A stretch of 64,000 nucleotides of DNA from Diploptera punctata (lineage: Eukaryota; Arthropoda; Insecta; Blattodea; Blaberidae), in the NCBI GenBank assembly GCA_030220185.1, contig JASPKZ010007797.1, forward strand, positions 3,640,001-3,704,000. The letters are read 5' to 3'. The position numbers and the translations under genes were made by a program. The stretch's first letter is position 1. Each line of letters starts with the position of its first letter. The notes below the pieces were generated by a model. It saw nothing but the letters and a program-made list of their open reading frames with translations. It did not search any database and was not told the origin of the DNA. Below are positions 45,786 to 56,396 of the stretch, one piece after another.

Positions 45786-47377
45786 CAAATCTTTTGAGGA
45801 TGAAGAAGGCTTACAACTCAATGGTATTAATAAGCTGTTAATATATGCTGACTATTTAACTCATGCCCCAAATGGGAGTCAATGAGAAATCATGTTTCAA
45901 TGATTTCTGTTTTACAACCAATCAGAGTCGTGTTTCACGAAATATTTATCAGTGTTATAATTACCATATTAAAGAAAGCTCCTCCTTTTTAATATTCTGA
46001 ACAGGTCTGACCATTATTTTGCAATGACAGAGCCTGTGAGAAATACGGCTACCAGATTGTATATATAGTGCATGAATGTCAACACAAGCCGCATGCGGGA
46101 GTTAATATAAAAACATTTGTAGCAATTGATTATACCACCAAAAAACGAAACCACTCTTTGCACTTTCTTAAATGTATTTTTTCCCAGGTAACAATCCAAA
46201 AAAATATAATTGTCATATTTACATCATACGACAACAGAAATGAATTAATATACAGTTTGATGTGTTTCATTTTTTCTCCACTAGAGAGCATTCTTACAAT
46301 ATTGCGTTCCTTTGGCAATAAATAGTATGTTCTGGTTGCAGTGATAAACAAAAGAAGCGGATGAAGCGTACCTATCGTTTCTCATTTGTTTTCAAACATC
46401 GCCGTTTACATTAAATATATAAATATTTTAAAATAACTACAGTTAAATAATGATTTGTGAGTAAACAGCTTAATTTTATTCGTTAAATAGTCCTAACAAA
46501 TGCCACTCTTGATTTCCAAATTCTCTAGATAAATTCACTCCTCACTTCGTGAGTCGTGAATTTATCGATAATTTGGAAATCACTCGTGGCATTACTTATG
46601 ATGATGTAGTACTATTGGGCGATAGCGAGAAAATGCTAAGGGCCAACATGCACACTCTATTGAGTAAACTAAGGAATTGGGACTGGAAGTAAACATCAAA
46701 CAAAATATATGCTCGCACATAGAAATACATTATATAATGAAAATGACAGCTAATGGCAAATGAGGGAAATGAAGAAGTGGCTGAATTCAAGTATTTAGGA
46801 ACAATAATTACAAATCGGAATGAGATGCACAAAGAAATTAAACCTAGACTCAATTCTGGAAATGCGTGCTATCATGTATTACAATGACTCTTGTCGTGCC
46901 AACTCCTTTCAAAAAACGTTAAACTGAAAATATATAAAACTATTATTCCATCTGTTATTTAAAATGGAAGCGAAACACGGACTCTTACTTAAAGGGAGGA
47001 AAGGAGATTACGAGTATTTGAGAATAAAGTACTTAGAAAAAGTTTCGGACCAAAGAGAGGTGAACAGACAGGTGAATGGAGAAGACTACAAACAGTGAAC
47101 TACATGATCTTTATAGGAAACCAGGTATCATAAGAACAGTTAAGTCTCGTGACTGCGATGGGCAGGACATGTGGCACGAATTGGGAATGAAAGACGTGCA
47201 TGGAGGCTTCTTGTAGGAAAACCAGAGGGAAAAGGCCCAGTTGGTAGACCAAGATTGGGGTGGGAGAGTAACATTAACATTGATTTGAGGGAAGTAGATT
47301 ATACAGGGAATGATTGGAAAACATGAGCTCGGGAAGGGATGTATGAAGAGCTTATGTGAGAGTGAGTTAGTTAGATG
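45786..47377 (+). mobile_element. LINE-A, split at YADD by the 747-bp element
   Basis: LQLNGINKLLIYAD ends at 45851, and DDVVLLGDSE resumes at 46599. It continues as a degenerate LINE-A with SLRKSFG..RGEQTGEWRRL and RWAGHVARI to a GAGTTAGTTA tail. Many indels. Confidence 0.82.
45852..46598 (-). mobile_element. unclassified 714/747-bp non-coding element, copy 2
   Basis: Same ends as 32910-33623 but inverted, and 33 bp longer through small indels. TGA flanks both ends (45849-45851, 46599-46601), the reverse complement of the TCA at copy 1. The reconstructed empty site is intact LINE-A sequence. The hairpin at its right end is conserved. Confidence 0.75.
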
Positions 47378-47541
47378 TTCTAACTAAAAAGTGTAGATAA
47401 ACAAATGCAACAATTAGCAACTGCTTTTAATAATAATAAAGTACAAGTGAAATTAAGTGATTTAATTGTTGCGTCACTTGTTAGAACACCTTGTGATGTC
47501 ATATGACGTAATGGGGTGGGGGAGTAACAGATGAATAACAA
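47378..47541. repeat. AT-rich foldback-like sequence
   Basis: TTCTAACTAAAAAGTG (about 47379) and CACTTGTTAGAAC (about 47475) form weak inverted arms. No gene. Confidence 0.4.
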
Positions 47542-47859
47542 CTAGGACACGCGATACCTTGCGCGGGAGTATATATACTTCCCTATAGGAGGCGGCAGGT
47601 CGTCCTCGGGCAGACCGCAGCAGTCCGTGTATGCATAGTGGGGCTCGTGGTCCGAGGCCATGGACGGGCTGATCTTGGTGTAGTGTACCAATGACCTTGA
47701 TTGACGGTGTTGATGATCCATGTCTCCTGGTCCATTACATCCGATACACACAGCGACACGGCACTTACTGGGACCGGCACAGCTGCCCGGATGCAACCCG
47801 CCTGCCGCCGCTGCCATCATCTCTTTCACTCTGATGCGCGCACGCACACTTGCATTCAT
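47542..47859 (-). CDS. GC-rich open frame, possible host exon, unidentified
   Basis: This is a 105-residue open frame on the minus strand, much more GC-rich than its surroundings and free of any repeat seen elsewhere in the window. The part HYTKISPSMASDHEPHYAYT and following DCCGLPEDDLPPPIGK has a composition typical of a real protein tail (His, Tyr, Asp, Pro-rich). A second frame at 47780-47583 is also open, as expected in GC-rich DNA. Candidate splice donors (CAGTAAGT near 47770; GGAAGTATATA near 47580) exist, but I see no convincing acceptor. I do not recognise the family. It could equally be a CpG-rich repeat or non-coding. Confidence 0.35.
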   Translation of the reverse strand: MNASVRARIRVKEMMAAAAGGLHPGSCAGPSKCRVAVCIGCNGPGDMDHQHRQSRSLVHYTKISPSMASDHEPHYAYTDCCGLPEDDLPPPIGKYIYSRARYRVS

Positions 47860-48049
47860 GTCTCATTACATAGTTTGGCAATGGCCTAATTTTCTTAATT
47901 CAGATGAACGCTATGACATTTTGCATAAGTCACTGCGTCAGTTCGCATCTCCTCTGGTGCCATAACATCAGGTTTCTGTTTCATTTTCTATATTCAAATC
48001 CATTCCCTTTTAGCAAATTCCAAACCAATTATAGAGATTATTCATAAAA
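47860..48049. other. unclassified
   Basis: Composition returns to AT-rich; no gene recognised. Confidence 0.4.
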
Positions 48050-49040
48050 CAAACTTCTTCTTCTTCTTTTTCGTACAATTTAGGTTATTTTACTAACCTG
48101 TTTCGGCTCCAATTGCTTCTGTTTCCATCTTTTCTTTGGTCTTCCCAAGCTTCTTCTTCCTCGTGATGAATAGTTATATGCGGCTTTTGGTATTCTATTC
48201 TCAATCATCCTTGTTAAGAGTTCTTTCCAGTTCGTTCTGTATTTCACTATTGTTGTGTTTAATTCCTCTACTTTTAGTTGCTGTCTTATTTCTGTGCTGT
48301 GTTTTTTTGTCTGTTCTTTGATATTCTGCTATTGATCTGAGGAATTTCATTTCAGCAGCTTGTATTCTCGCAGATTGTTCTGTTATCACTGTCCATGTTT
48401 TGGATCCGTAAGTAATAATAGGAACTGCCATTGTTTTGTATAATTTCATTATACAGTCTTTTCTGGCTTTATTTTGCAAAGTTCGTTTTAGTGTTCCAGT
48501 TATATAATTACACTTATTTATATCTGTTTCCGTTGTGTATGATATTTCGCAATCTATTTGTTTATTTTCTAATATTATCTTTGTCTGAACTGATTAAGCG
48601 CCCTTGAAAGCCACTGTTTTTTTTATTTTTCTGATGATATCTCCATATCGTATTACTTTATATTTAATTTAGTTTATATAGCATCTTCGCAATTCGTATT
48701 CCTTTTTTTTTCTGTTAAAATCTGGTCATATGCAAAAGCTAAAGTTTTTATTATTAGATTTCCTAAGTTAATACCCCCAGTCGGCATTTGTTTGCATTAT
48801 CTTATCATATCGTCAAAATGGTCAAAATATATGTTAAAAAGGAGTGGTTGATAGTTGACAATCTTGTCTAACTTCTCCTGTTATATTTATTGGCTCCATT
48901 CGATTTATTTTTTATACATTTCTTTAATTACTGCTATCACGTATAGTGAAATTAGTTTTTCATTTAATATGTTCCATAACTTTGGTCTAGACACTTTATC
49001 AAACACCTTCTTATAATCATAAAAAAACACTTTTAAAAAA
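48050..49040 (-). mobile_element. LINE-B, 3' half with RT remnant
   Basis: The minus strand 48479-48201 reads IMKLYKTMAVPIITYGSKTW, AEMKFLRSIAEYQRTDKK. Upstream (48585-49040) are degraded RT blocks (the YDYKKVFDKVSRPKLWN-type and IKININ..EPI regions). The 3' end at 48050 is a TTCTTCTTC run. Confidence 0.8.
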
Positions 49041-49054
49041 ACCTTCGTTAATCC

Positions 49055-49122
49055 TACTTACTACGGCCATTGCCGCGCGGACATAAGCTTTCCATATATC
49101 CCTCTCATGATTTGATGTTTTA
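49055..49122 (-). mobile_element. LINE-A 3' terminal fragment
   Basis: TACTACGGCCATTGCCGCGC and AAGCTTTCCATATATCC match the reversed LINE-A 3' end. Confidence 0.65.
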
Positions 49123-49130
49123 TGGAGTAG

Positions 49131-50120
49131 ATATTCATTCATAGTGTTCTGCTCAAGAGCAGGTCTTTCACTGCAAACTCAGCATTCTCCACTCTTTCCT
49201 TGACTCAGCTTTCCTTTTTGTATCTCCATACAAACCATTTATTTTAATATTGTCTATCATCTGATGTCTTTTTTTACCTCTAACTTTCTTTTCGTTGACC
49301 ATTCCTTCTAGAGCATCCTTCAGCAGGCAGTTTCTTCTTAGCCAGTGGCCAATCCAATTTCTTTTCCTCTTCTTTATGAGTTCCAGCATTGTTCTTCTTT
49401 CACCCACTCTGTCTAGCACATCTTCATTTCTTACTTTGTCTGTCCAGTTTATACGTTCCATTCTTCTCCATATCCACATCTCAAAAGCTTCCAGTCGCTT
49501 TTCCTCATTCCGTCGTAATGTCCACGTCTCCGCACCATATAATGCTACACTCCACACAAAGCACTTCACTAGCCTCTTTCTTATTTCTCTTGCCAAAGGT
49601 CCGCAGAAAATGCTTCTCTTCTTGTTGAAAGCTTCTTTTGCCATTGCTATCCTCTGCTTTACTTCTTGACCGCAGTTCATGTTACTATTGATAGTAAAAC
49701 TGCGATGGGCAGGACATGTTGCGCGTATGGGGAATGAAAGACGTGCATGGAAACTTCTTGTAGGAAAGCCAGAAGGAAAACGCCCAGTTGGTAGACCAAG
49801 AATGAGGTGGGAGAACAACATTAACTATGATTTGAGGGAAGTAGATTATACAGGGAATGATTGGAAAGCATTAGCTCAGGATAGGGATGTATGGAGAGCT
49901 TATGTCCGTGCGGCCATGAACCTACGGGTTCGATAGTGCCAGTGAGTAAGTAAGTAAGTATTGATAGTAAAACCCAAGTATTTGAAGCTCTCCACTTGCT
50001 CAATGACCTCATCTTTAATCTTCATGTTTATCTTCCTTTGTTTCTTTCCTATAATCATGGCCTTCGTCTTATTTATATTTATCTTCATCCCATAATCCTC
50101 GCACTTGTCAGAGTAGATAT
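49131..50120 (-). mobile_element. LINE-F 3' part, split by LINE-A
   Basis: The minus strand reads VALYGAETWTLRRNEEKRLE, FEMWIWRRMERINWTDKVRN, DRVGERRTMLELIKKRKRNW, IGHWLRRNCLLKDALEGMVN and a C-terminal GDTKRKAESRKEWRMLSLQ. The frame is open to 49168, apart from the LINE-A insertion at 49701-49958. The part upstream of LINE-A is at 49974-50120 (MKININKTKAMIIGKKQRKI). This is the best LINE-F copy. The RT core is absent. Confidence 0.85.
49701..49958 (+). mobile_element. LINE-A, very short young insertion in LINE-F
   Basis: A 15-bp TSD, TATTGATAGTAAAAC, lies at 49686-49700 and 49959-49973. The insert is only the last 258 bp of LINE-A (LRWAGHVARM.. to RAAMNLRVR and tail), nearly identical to 27031-28310, so it is recent. 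Confidence 0.92.
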
Positions 50121-50130
50121 AACAGTGATA

Positions 50131-51639
50131 TACACTGCTCAAAAAATTAGGGGATATTGTAGAATAACCTATTAAGACTATGTTTTTAGGAACAGTATTA
50201 GATGCAATCACTTTCTATTACTCCAAAAGAATGTCAACAAGAGTTTGAAGTCATTACATAACCTCTGTACCACACCAGATGTCAAAGAGATCCTGATTAG
50301 GAATATGGCAAACAAACAAAGCAACATTAACATGGGTGAAAATGTTTCTTTAGTATGGTGTATGGTCTCCTCGAACGGCCAGCACTGCCTCACACCTGTA
50401 TGGCATTGATGCAATGAGGTTAGCAATGAGTTCTTGGGGGATACGTGGCCACTCTTCCATAAGAGCAATGTGCAGCTCTGGAACAGTTGTGGGAGGTGCT
50501 GGTCTGCCTGCAATGCACCTGCCTAATGCATCCCACACATGCTCAATCGGATTTAAGTCGGGGAGGAAGCTGGCCATTGCATACGCTCGATACCCTCCAC
50601 TTCCAGCATGTCGTCCACCAAGCCAGCTCTGTGGAGTCGTGCATTATCGTCCATAAAAAGAAAAGAATCACCTATGGCATCAGCATAAGGCATGGCAAAA
50701 GGTCGGAGAATCTCATCTCTATACTTTACCGCAGTAAAAGTACCACCTTGGATAACGTAGAGGTCCGTACGTCTACCACTACTGACTCCTGCCTACACCA
50801 TCAATCCACCGCCACCATATGGGGATCTTTCACGTACAAAAGGTGGATTGTTTCGTGTCCCTTTTTCTCTCCAGATGAATACACGCCGACTATCACATTC
50901 CATGTTGAATCGCGACTCATCAGAAAAAAGAACTGATCTCCATTCAGCATGCCTCCACCCACGATGTTCCTCCGCCCAGTTTCTGCGATCTCTACGGTGT
51001 TGTGGAGTTAACCTGGTACACACCATGGGCATACGGGCATAGAGACCACTTCCATGCAGTCGATTAGGGACAGTTTGAGTTGACACCCTGCGTCCTGTTG
51101 CTGTTTTAAGTGTATTTCGCAGTTGAGTTGCATTCTGCTGTCTATTCCGACGGGCTGTTAACAAGAGGTAACGGTCATCCCTTGCTGTTGTTGCTCTTGG
51201 TCGACCTTGTCCGGCTCTTCTGTGAACAGTATGTTCTTTGAAAATGATTCCAAAGTCTGGAAATCACGCTTTGAGACACCCCAATGGCTTGTGCCACCTC
51301 TTGTTGTGTCTGTCCAGCTTCCATCCTTCCTATGGCCCTCCAAGCCATTGGTTCAGGTAAATCACGTTGTCGAGGCATCACTGTCCCTAAGGCAAGTCAT
51401 TCACTAACTGAAAACTGGACTGGATTTAAAAACAGCAACAAAACATTGACCCCTACACCACCCTTTCACATCAACAGTACAGACACTGCCCTCTGGTGTG
51501 GTACCGAGGTTACGTAACAACTTCAAACTCTTATTTACATTATCTTGGAGTAATAGAAAGTGATTGCATCTAATACTATTCCAAAAAACATAGTCTTAAT
51601 AGGTTATTCTACAATATCCCCAATTTTTTGAGCAGTGTA
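50131..51639 (-). mobile_element. Tc1-like element with long terminal inverted repeats
   Basis: Ends read TACACTGCTCAAAAAATTAG inward, with TA at 50131-50132 and 51638-51639. The terminal inverted repeats are about 150 bases each (50133-50285 against 51485-51637), much longer than in the first Tc1 copy. The interior codes for a broken transposase. Confidence 0.88.
50350..51381 (-). pseudogene. Tc1 transposase, frameshifted
   Basis: The N-terminus at 51381 (MMPRQRDLPEPMAWRAIGRM, QEVAQAIGVSQSVISRLWNH) is the helix-turn-helix. A shift near 51180 leads to LLTARRNRQQNATQLRNTLK, RSVLFSDESRF (first Asp). A further shift near 50800 leads to FMDDNARLHRA (second Asp, about 50660). A third near 50585 leads to FLPDLNPIEHVWD (Glu) and the C-terminus to 50350. 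All DDE residues are recognisable. A different lineage from the 41764-42754 transposase. Confidence 0.87.
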
Positions 51640-51659
51640 TATGTGCTGTATAAGAAACC

Positions 51660-51750
51660 ATGTATTTCCAATATAGTCAAACTAAAAATACTTGAATTGG
51701 CAGGACACGTTCATCGCATGGGGAACAGACATACCCCAAGGAAAATTCTC
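51660..51750 (+). mobile_element. LINE tail fragment
   Basis: It reads LELAGHVHRMGNRHTPRKIL, the WAGHV-R-M block of an insect LINE, truncated on both sides. Confidence 0.55.
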
Positions 51751-51790
51751 ATCATCATAATCATCATCATCATCATCATCATCATCATGA
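51748..51790. repeat. (ATC)n microsatellite
   Basis: TCATCA units directly after the LINE fragment. Confidence 0.9.
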
Positions 51791-51959
51791 ACATAGACCT
51801 GTGACGGTAAACCTAACGAAGATGGTAATGATCTTTCCACCGATGTTTTGGCCTTCCTTGATCCATATGTCCAGTTGGAGTATATTGGAACGCCAATTTT
51901 GGAAGTATATTTCTTTTCATTCCTCTCAGATGATTTTTCCATTCTTGTTGGTTTCTTCA
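51791..51959. other. unclassified
   Basis: No repeat match in the window and no convincing ORF; an antisense stretch seems to continue a LINE tail but cannot be placed. Confidence 0.35.
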
Positions 51960-52370
51960 TCGGCCGCGGTGGACTAGTGGTTATGCTCCTTGCCTCTGGT
52001 CCCGAGGGTCGCGGGTTCAAACCCACCCGGGGTCGATGGATTTTTTAGGATGGAAAAATCCATGGAGCAAATCCTCCGGGAGGGACTTTAAGCCGTGGGT
52101 CTTAAGTCTGAAGATTTTCAGGTTCGTAAAAGATACTTAAGCCTGAATGAAAAGGCCTCTAAGCAAAATTTAGCGAATTTTCCCGTCCTAGTACTACCTT
52201 GGTTTCCTAAATGTCAGTATGAGGCGGAACGCTGACCACGGACCATTCAAATGACATCTATACGAAAACAAGTGTAACCAAATTAGTATGGTTCAAATTC
52301 TTCCATTTAGGGGGAGAGCGCCTCAAATCTCTGTGAAGGAAAAACATGGGCTTACAAGAAGAAAGTTGGT
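51960..52370 (+). mobile_element. SINE-5 (tRNA-derived), full head and body
   Basis: Head CGCGGTGGACTAGTGGTTAT (A box), CGCGGGTTCAAACCCACC (B box). The body matches 28874-29268 in opposite orientation to ACATGGGCTTACAAG. Confidence 0.84.
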
Positions 52371-52770
52371 ATCTTCATCTAAACTTGGTACTCCAAGTTT
52401 TTCTCTGATAATGGTGTTCCTTTTGTGATCTTGTCTATTAATTCCTAACAGTAAACGTAAGAAGCGCATTTGGCTTACTCTAAGTTTATGAGAATTTCAT
52501 TATTTTTAATCCAAATTTTACTTCCTTATTTTAGAGCAGCTTTTGATATGATGTTCAAAGACAATTTTCTATACAATTAAAGGGGACAGTAAAATATTGG
52601 GAAGGTCAAAGAACAGATGGATTGGTGCTGTGGACGAGGATGCAAAGATGAATCTAGGGGTGAGGAACTGCAAAAGGAAGACACTGGATAGGCAGATTTG
52701 GAGGAGCTTAATACAGGAGGCCAAAGCACGACATCGGGCTGAAGCGCCATAGAAGTAGAAGAAGAAGAGT
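52371..52770 (+). mobile_element. LINE tail fragments, at least one on plus strand
   Basis: 52590-52751 reads ILGRSKNRWIGAVDEDAKMN and LDRQIWRSLIQEAKARHRAE, a tail domain seen in insect LINEs, ending at a stop and a GAAGAAGAAG run. The left part (52371-52570) is likely another LINE fragment in reverse, poorly preserved. Confidence 0.6.
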
Positions 52771-52774
52771 TTTG

Positions 52775-53805
52775 TTTTGAAATCATCCCCTGTATAAATC
52801 ACTTACCTCAAATCAGGGGTAATGTTATTTTTCTAGGTTCCACCCCTCTGGTTTTCCTACTTGAAGTTTCCAAGTTCCTCTTTCATTATTCTTTTGTGCC
52901 ACATGTGATGCCCATCGCATATTAACTAACTCATGTGCACTATCGAACCAAAAGGTTCATGGACGCAAGAACATAAGCTCTCCATACATTCCTACCTTAG
53001 CTAATGTTTTCCAACCATTCCCTGTATAAACTACTTCCCTCAAATAATAGTTAATGCTATTCTCCCACCTCATTCTTGGTCTAACAACTCGGCGTTTTCC
53101 CTCTGGTTTTTCTACAAGAAACTTCCATGCACATATTTGATTCCCTATTCGTGCCACATGTCCTGCCCATCGTAATCTACGAGACTTAACTATTCTTATT
53201 ATATCTGGCTTCCTATGAAGACCATGTAGATCACTGTTATGTGGTGTTCTCCATTCACCTGTCTGTTCATCTCTCTTTGGTCCAAAAATGTTCCTAATAA
53301 CTTTATTATCAAATACTCGTAATCTCCTCTCCTCTCTTAAAGTAATAGACCATGTTTCGCATCCACATAATATAAATGGGAGAATAACAGTTTTATATAT
53401 TTTAAATTTAACGTTTTTTGAAAGGAATTGGGACGACAAGAGTCCCTGTAATGCATAATAGCATGCATTTCCAGAATTGAGCCTATGTTTATTTTCTTTG
53501 TGCATCTCATTCCTATTTGTAATTATTGTGTCTATGTATTTGAATTCAGCCACTTCTTTAAAAATTTTCCTCATTTGTCATTAACTGTCCATTTACGTTA
53601 TATAATATATTTCTATTTGTGACCATACATTTAGTTTGATTGATATTTACTTCCAGTCCCAATTTCTTAGTGTAACTCAATAGTGTGTGCGTGTTGGTCC
53701 TTAGAATCTTCTCGCTATCTTCGAATAGCACAACATCATCAACATAAATGCCCATCGCATATTACGAGGCTTAATTGTTTTTATTACTTCTGGTTTCCCA
53801 AATAC
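52775..53805 (-). mobile_element. older LINE-A copy interrupted by a younger one
   Basis: 52775-52924 and 53765-53805 are reversed LINE-A 3' parts in register with each other across the insertion, ending at the RDEQ/LRWGHH..RIR and KPEVIKT regions. Confidence 0.8.
52925..53749 (-). mobile_element. LINE-A inserted in LINE-A
   Basis: A 15-bp TSD, GCCCATCGCATATTA, lies at 52910-52924 and 53750-53764. Coding remnants on the minus strand are 53755-53558 (IYVDDVVLFEDSEKI) and 53574-52957 (EFKYIDTIITNRNEM, CETWSITLREERRLRVF, RRLRWAGHVARIGNQ, VRPRMRWENSIN). The YADD is changed to YVDD, and the tail differs from other copies, so it is not among the youngest. Confidence 0.87.
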
Positions 53806-53811
53806 GGTTGG

Positions 53812-53925
53812 TTGTTCACCTACCTCTGTGATTAACACATGTGGATGTGAGGACAGCAGCCGGCTGGTAGGCCAAGGCCTTCTAGAAATTTCGCGCCGTG
53901 GTGTTTAACGCCTGGAACAAGAACA
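53812..53925 (+). mobile_element. SINE-2 3' fragment
   Basis: CTCTGTGATTAACACATGTG, AGCAGCCGGCTGGTAGGCCA and CCTTCTAG match the SINE-2 3' end. Confidence 0.75.
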
Positions 53926-53949
53926 CGAGATTGTATTATAATCACTCCA

Positions 53950-54035
53950 GTGATACACGCCATAGCATAGTTGGTTAAAGGAATATTATACAGCAGGATG
54001 GTCGAGGGTTCGAGTACCGGGGGTGGGTCACGACT
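53950..54035 (+). mobile_element. tRNA-like SINE head, single copy
   Basis: ATAGCATAGTTGGTTAAAG (A-box-like) and GAGGGTTCGAGTACCGGG (B-box-like) are spaced as in a tRNA, but there is no plausible acceptor stem. Probably the head of another SINE. Confidence 0.5.
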
Positions 54036-54113
54036 TTTAAACTGATCTGAACCTATAAGATAAAAATTAAAATATATACTTCTTGGCTGTGTTAAAATAT
54101 TGTGTTTAAAATA

Positions 54114-54674
54114 CAGGTCTATTCAGAAAGAAGAAACAGATCCAAACATTTATTTTTATCAAACCACAAAAAATAGAAACACAGTTCGTTCCTGGAAAGA
54201 GAAAACTTCAAAATTTCACATTTTATGCATTCAATATGAGAATCATGTGTTACACGACGAATATAAAAACGGTGGCACATATCTTGCCACACACGAATCA
54301 GCTGGTATCTAGTTATCGAGTTCACAGGTTCAACAATTCGATGTCACAGATTTTCAAGAGTGTCAGTCATAGGAGGGATAAAAACACGGTCTTTTACGTA
54401 TCCCCACAGATAAAAATCACACGGGGTTAGGTTAGTGACCTGGGAGGCCACCGGCGATGAAGTTGATCTTCTGCTCCTCCTCTTCCAATCCAGCGTCCTG
54501 TTGTGTCGCCATTTTAATGCAAACAATCAACGTAGCAAGCAACAGCGCCAATGCGGCCATGATCGGAACTTCAAACTTTTCTCTTTCCAGGAACGTTGGA
54601 ATTGCGTTTCTATTTTTTTGTAGTTTGGAAGAAATAAATGTTTCAAGTCTGTTACTTCTTTTTGAATAGCCCTG
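54114..54674 (-). mobile_element. mariner-like MITE with transposase remnant
   Basis: TA flanks both ends (54112-54113, 54675-54676). The terminal inverted repeats are about 110 bases and open with CAGGKCTATTCARAAAGAA. The minus strand at 54470-54344 reads LTPCDFYLWGYVKDRVF, the C-terminal block of mariner-type transposases. The catalytic core is deleted. Confidence 0.72.
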
Positions 54675-54676
54675 TA

Positions 54677-55200
54677 TTATCTGGAGGCCTTTCGGAAGGA
54701 CAAGTAGAAACTTTAAGACAAGATACAAGGAACATCTCAAAGTGTTTATGTACGCGGGTGGAAAATCAAGCTATGCCAAACACATAATTAACGCTGGTCA
54801 CCGAATGGACACAATAGAAAACACTCTAATAATAGTTCACAAACAAAATAATTCTAGCTAAGGTAAATCTACTATAAGACCTTGAAATTATAAAAGAAAT
54901 CAACAACACCTTACTACTAAATGAGAACACACCCCAAACGTACGACCCATCATACGAGATCGTTGAAAACGGTCAGTTGCTGCTAACGACACTTCAAGAC
55001 CAACATCTACAATAACAACTAGTAGCACAAACTCATTCTGCTGATGATGGAAGTTAACTTCCGAAAGGCCTCCAGATAGTTTAACACAGTTGAAGACGAC
55101 ACCTGCCAACAGGTATATTTTAATTGTTATCTTATTACTATTCACCTCAATGGAATTTGATATGAATTTTATTAGCAATGTTCTAAACCTTCTGGCAGCA
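54677..55200 (+). mobile_element. Penelope-like element, GIY-YIG tail
   Basis: It reads FKTRYKEHLKVFMYAGGKSS, YAKHIINAGHRMDTIENTLI, the second half of a Penelope endonuclease domain, then a frame-broken C-terminus. The 3' region has TTAACTTCCGAAAGGCCTCC and AATGGAATTTGATATGAATT, shared with 57080-57245. Confidence 0.72.
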
Positions 55201-55359
55201 CCATGCCTTTGGGGTCGACTCAGCCTCTAAATGAAATGAGTATGTTGTGGCCGTCATGCGGACCAACATCCCAGCTGATGTCTGGTACTGAGGGTGTGAG
55301 AAGGCTCCTACGTCTACTGTTTGAAATGTTATTGTGATATCTTCATCACAAACAATAAC
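55201..55359. other. unclassified
   Basis: Short GC-balanced stretch with no match to other sequence here. Confidence 0.35.
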
Positions 55360-56396
55360 ATCTTCTTCTTCTTCTTCTTCTTCGTCACAGTTTAGGCTAA
55401 TTTACTAGCCTGTTCCGGCTCCAAATTGCTGCTCTTTCCATGCTTTCTTTGGTCTTCCCAAGCTTCTTCTTCCTCGTGATGAATAGTTATATGCTGCTTT
55501 TGGTATTCTATTCTCAATCATCCTTGCCAAGGGTTCTTTCCAGTTCGTTCTGTATTTCACTATTGTTGTGTTTAATTCCTCTACTTTTAGTTGCTGTCTT
55601 ATTTCTGTGCTGTGTGTTTTTGTCTGTTCTTTGATATCCTGCTATTGATCTGAGGCATTTAATTTCAGCAGCTTGGATTCCGGAAGATTGTTGTGTTGTC
55701 ACTGTCCATGTTTTGGATCCGTAAGTAATAATAGGAACTACCATTGTCTTGCATAATTTCATTATAAAGTCATTCCTGACATTATTTTACAAAGATATTT
55801 TTAGTGTTCCTCTCATATAAATAAACTTATAGGCCTATAGTTTGTTATTTTATCTGTTTACATTGTGTATGATATTTCGCAACCTAGGAAGTTAAGTTAT
55901 ATCTTACCACTTGTTCTATTGGTTAATTTTTTAATATTACCTTTGTCCGAACTGGATGAGCGCTCTTGAAAGCCATTGTTTTTTATTTTTCTGATTATAT
56001 TTCCAGGTTTTTTAGATTTCATTTAGCTTATAGGCCTATAGCATTCTTTGTAATCCATCTTCTGATTTTGCTATTAAAATCTGGTCATCTGCAAAGACTA
56101 CTGTTTTATTACTATATTTTCTAAGTTAATACTCCAAGTTGTCATTTTTTTCCATGGTCTTATCATGTCGTCAAAATAAATGTTAAAAAGAGTGATTGAT
56201 AGTGGACAACATTGTATAACTCCTCCTGTTACATGTATTGGTTCCCTTTGATTTATTTTTATTTTTGATTTCTAATACATTTCCTTAATTACTGCTATCA
56301 AGTGTAGTGGAATTCCTTTTTCACTTAATATGTTCCATAATTTTGGTCTAGGCACTTTATCAAAAACCTTCTTATAATCTATAAACAACAACATCA
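55360..56396 (-). mobile_element. LINE-B, 3' half with RT remnant
   Basis: Tail domain at 55762-55514 (MKLCKTMVVPIITYGSKTWT, TTQQSSGIQAAEIKCLRSIA). Degraded RT blocks lie upstream, including IDYKKVFDKVPRPKLWN-type sequence near 56390-56330 and GGVIQCCPLS near 56220-56190. The 3' end is a TTCTTCTTC run, as in 48050-49040. It is the longest LINE-B copy in the window. Confidence 0.8.
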
